Shown here: in pieces, positions 1 to 5,298 of the stretch | How the letters are laid out: every line of letters begins with the position of its first letter | Position numbering within the stretch: the stretch's first letter is position 1 | NCBI GenBank assembly: GCA_035495315.1 | Contig: DATJGF010000005.1 | Span: 1-7,145 of the forward strand | Source of the DNA: DATJGF01 sp035495315 | GTDB taxonomy: Bacteria > Verrucomicrobiota > Verrucomicrobiia > Limisphaerales > UBA8199 | Length of the DNA stretch: 7,145 nucleotides | Direction of reading: 5' to 3' | The notes under the pieces: generated by a model | Told to the model about the DNA's origin: nothing | Seen by the model: the letters and a program-made list of their open reading frames with translations, nothing else | Database searches by the model: none | Translations under genes and position numbers: made by a program

Positions 1-1094
1 TTGCCGCTCCTTGCCGATTCGTAAATCGCCAGCATGATTTTCACGTCGCGCAGACCTTCCTCGCCGGAGACCTTGCTGGTTTTTTTGTTCATAATGCATT
101 GCGCGAAGTCGTCCATTTCTGCGGCAAATTGATTGATGGCAGGCAGGTTGATGGATTGGCCATCGCTACGGGTGCCCCGAGCGAAGTTGTAATTGTAGGC
201 CGGGTTCAACCCAAACGTGCCGCGTTCCGCGGTAACTGTGAAAGCATTCCCTCCTGCTCGCTCGTAATTCGTTTGGCACTTCGTTCTCAAGCCGCCGGGG
301 AAGGTCATTTCCCATTCGACGCTCTGTTCGACTTCCTTGAATTTGTCCGGCTCGGTAACCGGCCCGAATTTTGCCGTGACTTCGATTGGCTCGCGGGTGC
401 TGGTGAAACGACATGTTTGCAACGCATAAATGCCCACGTCCATTAGCGGACCGTCACCGGCTAATTCCTTTTTAACACGCCATTCGGTGGCGGTGATTGG
501 ACGGCTGAAGCCTGCCTCGATTGTTGTCAACTCGCCGAAAACTTTATCCGTAGCGAGGCGCCGGCATTCCAGGTGATTCGGGTCGAATTGGCAGCGATAG
601 CCAATGGCCAGCATCCGATCCGCCTTTTTGACGGCGTCAATCATCTGCTGGCATTTTTCTACGCTCACGTCCATGGGCTTCTCGCAGAGGACGTGTTTGC
701 CGGCTTTGGCGGCTTTGATGGTGTGCTCGGCATGTAATGCGTTGGGTGTCACGACATACACAACGTCAATGTCCGGATTGTCGGCCATCTTCTCCATCGT
801 GTCGTAGTTGTAGACATTTTTGTCGGCGATCTGGTAGCGATCTTTCCAAACCGGGATTTTGGATGGCGTGCCGGTGACAATTGCGGCGAGGCGGCAATAT
901 TTCGTTTTTTGCAAGGCGGGGGCGAGTTGGCCTGTGCTCAAGCCGCCCAGCCCAACGAGAGCAAATCCGAGCTTGCGCGGGTCATTCTCCTCTGCGCGTG
1001 CAGCAGACGTGAGTGACGTCACGAACGGAAAACCAATGGCTGCGAGCGCGCCGCAGCGGATGAAATTACGACGAGGAACAGGAGATGAATTCAT
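1..1094 (-). CDS. Tat-exported glucose-fructose oxidoreductase-like protein (Gfo/Idh/MocA family), 3' end cut
   Basis: Reading the minus strand from the ATG at 1094 gives 364 codons open to the window edge. Residues 8-13 are RRNFIR, a twin-arginine-like motif, followed by a hydrophobic stretch and a likely cleavage site after ARA (residue 34), so the enzyme probably folds with its cofactor and is exported. The Rossmann NAD(P) motif is GLGG near residues 48-51. CEKP at 137-140 carries the family lysine (K139), and MDVGIY at 218-223 carries the conserved Asp and Tyr (Y223). The order of motifs, including YRCQFDPN, EWRVKKELAG and GEEGLRDVK near the end, matches what I remember of Zymomonas glucose-fructose oxidoreductase; on that comparison about 15 C-terminal residues are missing. 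Family members oxidise sugars or cyclitols with tightly bound NADP(H). The substrate cannot be read here. Xylose, arabinose or a related aldose would suit the locus, but that is inference. Confidence 0.9.
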   Translation of the reverse strand, partial: MNSSPVPRRNFIRCGALAAIGFPFVTSLTSAARAEENDPRKLGFALVGLGGLSTGQLAPALQKTKYCRLAAIVTGTPSKIPVWKDRYQIADKNVYNYDTMEKMADNPDIDVVYVVTPNALHAEHTIKAAKAGKHVLCEKPMDVSVEKCQQMIDAVKKADRMLAIGYRCQFDPNHLECRRLATDKVFGELTTIEAGFSRPITATEWRVKKELAGDGPLMDVGIYALQTCRFTSTREPIEVTAKFGPVTEPDKFKEVEQSVEWEMTFPGGLRTKCQTNYERAGGNAFTVTAERGTFGLNPAYNYNFARGTRSDGQSINLPAINQFAAEMDDFAQCIMNKKTSKVSGEEGLRDVKIMLAIYESARSG

Positions 1095-1161
1095 GGGATT
1101 GAGGCTGAGCCAGCCGCCGGTGCGATGCAAATATTTTTGTGAGGCCACGCCCATTGTGATG

Positions 1162-1177
1162 TGAGTATTGATACTCA
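1162..1177. promoter_or_regulatory. Operator-like palindrome, copy 1
   Basis: TGAGTATTGATACTCA is an inverted repeat with perfect 7-bp arms (TGAGTAT and ATACTCA) around a 2-bp centre. It lies 67 bp upstream of the oxidoreductase start on one side and 97 bp upstream of the secreted-protein start on the other. The short centre is too small for an RNA hairpin loop, so a homodimeric DNA-binding regulator site is the better reading. The regulator family is unknown; no regulator gene is in the window. Confidence 0.6.
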
Positions 1178-1182
1178 TTTGT

Positions 1183-1198
1183 TGAGCAAGGCTACTCA
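1183..1198. promoter_or_regulatory. Operator-like palindrome, copy 2 (degenerate)
   Basis: TGAGCAAGGCTACTCA matches copy 1 at 12 of 16 positions, including the outer TGAG and the last six bases TACTCA, but its own dyad symmetry is imperfect. It starts exactly 21 bp after copy 1, two helical turns, so two bound dimers would lie on the same face of the DNA. The spacing and conserved outer bases suggest a second, weaker binding site rather than chance. Confidence 0.5.
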
Positions 1199-1274
1199 TA
1201 TGCAAGGTTCGAAAAACGTGCCTACCATTTCCATACGCTTTACGCAAACCAGCAGACCAACCAGCCCTGAGCAT

Positions 1275-3008
1275 ATGATAAAAACAATCCAAACAATATT
1301 ATTGATTGCCGCATTGAGCGGCTTGACGAACGCTAGAGCGGGAAACATCGTCGTCTGGCACGATGATTTCGACCTGCAACCAAGAGGCGCGAACAGCATA
1401 GATGCCACGTATGGCAGAATCGCGTACAACTTTGGCGGGTCGGCGGGTGCCAACCCAATAGTAATCATAAGCACCAATGCTACGAATCCGGATACTCTGC
1501 CGGGCGATCCGAGTTATACACACAGTAACTACTGTGCTTTCATATTCGACTCCTCCGTTCTGCCAGGCGGGAGCGCCTATAACTTTGGGTGGGACATAAA
1601 TTCCATAGCAACCACCGGCAACACCAACGCGCAACTCCGAGCTTACACCCTCGCGTTCGACATGGCAGTCCAGGGCGACGGTATGGGCAGCCTTGGAGGA
1701 TTTGTTGGTCCGATTGTTTATGTCTTCGGACACAACGCAGCAGCGGCATGGAGCAGTGGTGAATATTATGGCAATGGTACACAGATCAGTACGAATACTG
1801 CCTTTTTCCCGGCTCCAGGATCGGGATGGGTGCATTATGAGTTCCCTCTGGCTGATTGGGGAACGGCAAACGCCGACCTGATATATGGGACCAATGCGGC
1901 TTTTAGCTTTGGCGTTGGCGCCTACATGGCCGGTCTCACTGTCGTTGGCCAGGAGGAGATTGATATCGCCAATGTTGAAATATTAATGAACACAAACCTG
2001 CCACCGCTGCCGGGTCCACCAATGACGCTTGTGCCCGCTAAACCGGGGTTGAGGGTTTTTGGACAGAACAGCCAACAGACCTACAATCAAGAGGGGTTTG
2101 GAACGGTGGACCCCAACCAGTCCTGGGTCGGCGTGGCAACTCCGGCTAATCCGGTGAGTTATAACATCACGATTGGCGACTTCGATACCGTTAACAACTA
2201 TACGCTGTACGTCCAATTCGTTCAGAATGGTAACCCCGGCGATCCGTTTGGCGTTTATAACGGCGCAAACGCTCTTGTGTGGAACATTACCCGCCAGGGT
2301 ACAGGGTTTACTACGGCGGTTAATTGGAAGACTAACATGTCTGCTTCTGGCACACCGAGTAATGCGCTTCCGACGTTGGCCACCACCAGCATCGACGGCC
2401 GCGGCACTTGGACATTAGCGTTTACCAACGATACGAATGGTACGGTCACTGCGCCGGATGGCACCTCGGCGGCGTTTGCCTTGCCGAATGACCCGAACTG
2501 GACGGCCCAATTCGCGAATCCGGTGATCATCGATTTTGGCACAGCGCCGAATAACACCGCAGGCTACGGCCAGTGGATCACCTTCAGTAAAATCGCCATT
2601 TCGAATGTGCTGGATGGAACCGAGTATGACGACTTCACCCAGGACGACGTGTTAAACGCCAGTCTCTGGAATCCGCGCTTTTCCCTCGACTCGGCCAACG
2701 CCAACAATGCAGGCAGCGTCTTTCAAGTCTCGACCAACACACCTTATTGGGCGAATTGGGGCCTCCCCGATAATGGGTTTGGACTCGAAACAAAAGCCAG
2801 TTTGAATGGCGGCACGAACGTGTGGTTCTCACCAAACTATTACGGCAGTGGAGTTGGTGCCACCAACACCCTCCCGCAGAAGATGGGCAAACTATTGAAA
2901 TGGACTTTGATCCCGAAGGACTGCCTGCCGACGGTGGATGGGACGGTGGGTGGCCCTCCTTCGACAAAAGGATTCTTCCGCCTGCAGAATCCTGGGCCAA
3001 CCCAGTGA
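1275..3008 (+). CDS. Secreted Asn/Thr-rich beta-sandwich-type protein of unknown function
   Basis: This is 577 aa from the ATG at 1275. That start was chosen because it gives a clean signal peptide: K3, a hydrophobic core at 8-17 (ILLIAALSGL) and ARA before G23. In-frame starts at GTG 1161 and ATG 1200 would place up to 38 non-hydrophobic residues in front. The mature protein seems to have three parts: an N-terminal region (about 23-242) opening with WHDDFD, a proline-rich hinge (243-252), a middle beta-rich region (about 253-447), and a C-terminal region opening with a second YDDF (451-454). The end has WTLIPKDCLP (543-552) and FFRL (567-570); such FFRL/FYRV endings are common in large secreted proteins of Verrucomicrobiota and Planctomycetota. 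I see no glycosidase active-site motif. A carbohydrate-binding or surface role is only suggested by the xylanase genes downstream, which lie beyond a strong terminator. Confidence 0.8.
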   Translation: MIKTIQTILLIAALSGLTNARAGNIVVWHDDFDLQPRGANSIDATYGRIAYNFGGSAGANPIVIISTNATNPDTLPGDPSYTHSNYCAFIFDSSVLPGGSAYNFGWDINSIATTGNTNAQLRAYTLAFDMAVQGDGMGSLGGFVGPIVYVFGHNAAAAWSSGEYYGNGTQISTNTAFFPAPGSGWVHYEFPLADWGTANADLIYGTNAAFSFGVGAYMAGLTVVGQEEIDIANVEILMNTNLPPLPGPPMTLVPAKPGLRVFGQNSQQTYNQEGFGTVDPNQSWVGVATPANPVSYNITIGDFDTVNNYTLYVQFVQNGNPGDPFGVYNGANALVWNITRQGTGFTTAVNWKTNMSASGTPSNALPTLATTSIDGRGTWTLAFTNDTNGTVTAPDGTSAAFALPNDPNWTAQFANPVIIDFGTAPNNTAGYGQWITFSKIAISNVLDGTEYDDFTQDDVLNASLWNPRFSLDSANANNAGSVFQVSTNTPYWANWGLPDNGFGLETKASLNGGTNVWFSPNYYGSGVGATNTLPQKMGKLLKWTLIPKDCLPTVDGTVGGPPSTKGFFRLQNPGPTQ

Positions 3009-3100
3009 CGATTCCACGGGCGAGCCTGCAACTGGAATCCAGGCCGCGTATGTCTCGCAATTTCTCCGATTGGCAGACAGATGAGGGGATTAGTGAGTAT

Positions 3101-3138
3101 CGCCGCGCGTTTGGGGGGCCTTCGCGCGGCGGTTTTTT
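3101..3138 (+). terminator. Rho-independent terminator
   Basis: A perfect 9-bp GC-only stem, CGCCGCGCG (3101-3109) with CGCGCGGCG (3123-3131), encloses a 13-nt loop and is followed by G and six T (3133-3138). It begins 92 nt after the stop of the secreted protein and should end its transcript. The upstream side has no A-run, so it probably works only on the plus strand. It divides the plus-strand genes into two units unless read-through occurs. Confidence 0.9.
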
Positions 3139-3179
3139 AGACTGCCGTTATGTTCGCTACCTCACCTGTAAGTCGTGAG

Positions 3180-3194
3180 CTGTTCTCAGAACAG
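3180..3194. promoter_or_regulatory. Perfect inverted repeat upstream of the pilin-like gene
   Basis: CTGTTCT (3180-3186) and AGAACAG (3188-3194) are perfect 7-bp arms around a single C. It sits 61 bp before the ATG of the pilin-like gene and after the terminator, where an operator for the pilin-xylanase-arabinofuranosidase unit would be expected. As RNA it could form only a 6-bp stem with a 3-nt loop; a short T-run (3197-3201) follows, so a weak terminator or attenuator is the alternative. It does not resemble the palindromes at 1162-1198. Confidence 0.4.
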
Positions 3195-3205
3195 GATTTT
3201 TCGTT

Positions 3206-3211
3206 GAGGAG
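3206..3211 (+). promoter_or_regulatory. Shine-Dalgarno-like site (GAGGAG)
   Basis: GAGGAG is the only good Shine-Dalgarno-like sequence near any start in the window. It lies 44 nt before the pilin ATG, too far to serve it directly, but 9 nt before the GTG at 3221 that opens a short ORF ending on the pilin start. It may therefore load ribosomes for a leader peptide; it could also be chance. Confidence 0.3.
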
Positions 3212-3220
3212 CTGGACTGA

Positions 3221-3259
3221 GTGCTCATGCAAGCCTTCGCAAACAAAACTCAAATATGA
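3221..3259 (+). CDS. Possible 12-codon leader ORF overlapping the pilin start
   Basis: GTG at 3221 opens a 12-codon frame (read as MLMQAFANKTQI) ending in TGA at 3257-3259, and that stop overlaps the pilin ATG at 3256 as ATGA. An in-frame ATG at 3227 could also start it. GAGGAG sits 9 nt upstream of the GTG. ATGA overlaps are typical of translational coupling, and the pilin gene has no Shine-Dalgarno of its own at normal spacing. The peptide shows no run of a single amino acid, so classic amino-acid attenuation is not suggested. An ORF this short can easily arise by chance. Confidence 0.25.
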   Translation: MLMQAFANKTQI

Positions 3260-4107
3260 AGTTCTCTGAGGATCAATCACATCGCAGGTTTTCAAATGGC
3301 TTTACACTGATTGAACTACTTGTCGTCATCGCGATTATCGCAATTCTGGCAGCAATGCTGTTGCCAGCATTAGCTCGAGCCAAGGAAAAGGCCCAGCGAA
3401 CAATCTGTATGAACAATGAGAAGCAGCTTTACCTCAGTTTGCACATGTATACCGACGACAGCAGGGATCGGCTACCGGTCCTTGCTGGTGCTGCCGCCTG
3501 GTGCTGGGATATGCCTGCTCCTGCGACGCAATCGATGCTGAACAATGGTTGTCAAAAAAAGACGTTTTATTGTCCGAGCACTTCGCCTCAATATACTGAC
3601 AAGGAGAATTTTTTGGATCCGTTCCCCAACTCGCTGTGGAACTTCTACTTCCCACTTGGGACCCGGGAGGACGATCCGAACTTTTTTCACATCGTCGGCT
3701 ACACTTTTGCGCTGAACGGACCGTCCTCCAAACTGAGCACACGATACCAGAACAGCCGGCTGATATCAGAGGACCACCAAACAGGCACGACTTCTTACGG
3801 TGACAATGTTGCCGACCGAGTGCTCATTGCCGACGTCATTATCAGCGGGAACAACACGTATCCGGCCACGGCGAATGAGCCTTTTCAAGGCATCACGGGC
3901 GGCTTTTACAAGACCCATTTGAGCGCTCACTTGAATCGCGGCGTCCCCATAGGAGCAAATATTGTTTACAAAGACGGTCATGCCCAGTGGAAGAAATTTA
4001 AATCACCACCAGCTGGTTTTTCGGTGCCGGCCACCAGTCCATGGCTTGATACTGAGGATCGATATACCATGGTGCGAACAAGCTCCGGCCCTTGGTTTTG
4101 GTGGTAA
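3256..4107 (+). CDS. Prepilin-like secreted protein (type IV pilin/type II pseudopilin N-terminus, H-X-DG type C-terminus)
   Basis: The 283-aa protein has a 15-residue leader ending in Gly (G15) followed by FTLIE, the prepilin peptidase cleavage and methylation site; F16 becomes the mature N-terminus and E20 is the conserved Glu at position 5. The hydrophobic helix covers about 16-37 and runs into LLPALARAKEKA. Next comes C51MNNEKQLYLSLHMY, similar to the region after the helix in the large pilin-like families of Planctomycetota and Verrucomicrobiota. Near the end, NIVYKDGHAQW (D240, G241) matches the H-X9-DG prepilin-associated motif, although the nearest His (H225) is 14 rather than 9 residues before the DG. 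The protein ends in WFWW. These proteins are membrane-anchored or assembled in pseudopili; individual functions are mostly unknown. It lies 72 bp upstream of the xylanase gene on the same strand, so a role in displaying or exporting hydrolases is possible but inferred. Confidence 0.9.
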   Translation: MKFSEDQSHRRFSNGFTLIELLVVIAIIAILAAMLLPALARAKEKAQRTICMNNEKQLYLSLHMYTDDSRDRLPVLAGAAAWCWDMPAPATQSMLNNGCQKKTFYCPSTSPQYTDKENFLDPFPNSLWNFYFPLGTREDDPNFFHIVGYTFALNGPSSKLSTRYQNSRLISEDHQTGTTSYGDNVADRVLIADVIISGNNTYPATANEPFQGITGGFYKTHLSAHLNRGVPIGANIVYKDGHAQWKKFKSPPAGFSVPATSPWLDTEDRYTMVRTSSGPWFWW

Positions 4108-4179
4108 GCCAAACCGGCTTGAGTCTGTTCTTGGTTGGACATTCGTTCCAATCGAATGATAGAACACTCCACACGAGCC

Positions 4180-5292
4180 ATGAACTTTAGCAAATTCTTC
4201 TCCAACCCTCACAACACTCTGATTACGGCGGCAATGTTGACTGTCGCTTTTAGCGCCGAATCTGCAGACACACCGATTCCTCTGAAAAATGCCTTTAAGA
4301 ACGCCTTCATGATCGGTGTTGCGTTAAATCAAAGGCAATTCACCGAGCAAGACACCAACGGAGCCGCGCTCGTGAAGCGGCAGTTTAACGCGATTTCGCC
4401 CGAAAACGTGATGAAGTGGGAGAGCATTCATCCCGGGCTCGGTACCAATGGCTACAACTTCGAGGCGGCCGACCGTTACGTCGAATTCGGCGAGAAGAAC
4501 GGCATGTTCATTGTGGGTCACACTTTGATTTGGCACGGCCAGACGCCGCGCTGGGTGTTTCAGGGTGAGGGCACGAATGCGATTACCCGGGAGGCGCTAC
4601 TTGAGCGGATGCGAGACCATATCCATACCGTCGTGGGACGGTACAAGGGCCGAGTTAAAGCGTGGGACGTCGTGAACGAGGGATTGAGTGAGGATGGCTC
4701 TCTACGTAAATCACAATGGCAAAGGATTATCGGGGACGATTACATCGCAAAGGCATTCCAGTATGCGTATGAAGCAGATCCCAAGGCGGAATTGCGCTAC
4801 AACGATTATTCGATTGAGAATGAGCGAAAGCGTGCTGGCGTCCTTGCGCTGGTGAAGAAACTTCAGGCGGAGAAGGTGCCCATTGGCGGCCTCGGCTCGC
4901 AAACCCATGCGAATTTGACCTGGCCGAGCGCAGATTTGCTTGATAGCGCACTGACCGCGTTCGCAGAACTGGGTATCCCGATTTCGATCACCGAACTGGA
5001 CGTCAATGCCTCACAAGGCGGGCAGCGCAGCCAGAGCGCTGAGGTGTCTCAGAACGCACAGTCCTCAGCAGGAAGTGTGGTGGATGCTGCAAATCAGAAA
5101 CTAGCCGAACAATACGCCAGTCTGTTCCGAGTTTTCCTGAAACACCGCAAGAACATCAAGCTTGTGACTTTTTGGGGTCTCACCGATCGTGACTCCTGGC
5201 GACGGGCGGGAAAACCGCTGCTGTTCGACGGAGAATGGCGACCCAAAACTGCCTTTGATGCGGTCATCGCTGAAGCAACGAAAAATCCCTGA
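4180..5292 (+). CDS. Secreted GH10 endo-1,4-beta-xylanase
   Basis: From the ATG at 4180 the protein is 370 aa, the usual size of a single-domain family 10 glycoside hydrolase. In-frame TTG 4135 and ATG 4156 are possible earlier starts, but 4180 places the hydrophobic segment (about 14-26, LITAAMLTVAFSA) correctly for a signal peptide, with cleavage probably near ESA|D. The GH10 signatures are all present and in order: NAISPENVMKWE, GHTLIWH, WDVVNE with the acid/base Glu at E167, YNDY, GSQTH, ITELD with the nucleophile at E272, and TFWGLTDRDSWR. It should cut internal beta-1,4 bonds in xylan or arabinoxylan by the retaining mechanism, outside the cytoplasm. No binding module is attached. A Gln/Ser-rich loop (about 279-300) sits between ITELD and the next helix, a region that varies in the family. 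It follows the pilin-like gene by 72 bp and precedes the arabinofuranosidase gene by 6 bp. Confidence 0.96.
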   Translation: MNFSKFFSNPHNTLITAAMLTVAFSAESADTPIPLKNAFKNAFMIGVALNQRQFTEQDTNGAALVKRQFNAISPENVMKWESIHPGLGTNGYNFEAADRYVEFGEKNGMFIVGHTLIWHGQTPRWVFQGEGTNAITREALLERMRDHIHTVVGRYKGRVKAWDVVNEGLSEDGSLRKSQWQRIIGDDYIAKAFQYAYEADPKAELRYNDYSIENERKRAGVLALVKKLQAEKVPIGGLGSQTHANLTWPSADLLDSALTAFAELGIPISITELDVNASQGGQRSQSAEVSQNAQSSAGSVVDAANQKLAEQYASLFRVFLKHRKNIKLVTFWGLTDRDSWRRAGKPLLFDGEWRPKTAFDAVIAEATKNP

Positions 5293-5298
5293 CACTCG

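Larger units (their letters stand above)
1095..1274. promoter_or_regulatory. Divergent intergenic control region
   Basis: This 180-bp stretch separates the minus-strand oxidoreductase start (1094) from the chosen plus-strand start of the secreted protein (1275). It must hold the promoters for both unless either is read through from outside. It contains the paired palindromes listed separately, near its middle. I could not pick a convincing -35/-10 pair on either strand; TTGATA at 1168-1173 inside the first palindrome resembles a -35 but has no good -10 at normal spacing. The reading frame of the downstream gene stays open back to a GTG at 1161, so this region could in principle be coding, but the signal peptide argues against that. 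Confidence 0.6.

Noticed and set aside
1161..1274. N-terminal extension of the secreted protein from GTG 1161 or ATG 1200
   Set aside because: The extension covers the operator-like palindromes and would put a polar segment before a clean signal peptide that starts at 1275.
1299..1835. Minus-strand open frame of 178 codons over the secreted beta protein
   Set aside because: Its translation is rich in Arg, Cys and Ser with no domain pattern, and the plus-strand frame has a signal peptide and continuous secreted-protein character.
3094..3100. TGAGTAT half-site just before the terminator
   Set aside because: Only one 7-bp arm is present with no partner arm at the right spacing; probably chance.
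2822..3178. Second plus-strand frame overlapping the end of the secreted protein, considered as a sign of a frameshift
   Set aside because: The main frame continues to a natural FFRL ending with its own stop at 3006-3008, while the other frame reads as low-quality sequence and runs through the terminator.
4135..4151. TTGGA and TCCAA inverted repeat upstream of the xylanase gene
   Set aside because: The arms are only 5 bp with a 7-bp gap, no second copy was seen and no T-run follows; not distinguishable from chance.
5011..5090. Gln/Ser-rich stretch in the xylanase, considered as an inserted element or repeat expansion
   Set aside because: It falls in a loop between conserved GH10 segments where family members vary in length, and the frame is intact on both sides; no clean DNA repeat unit was seen.
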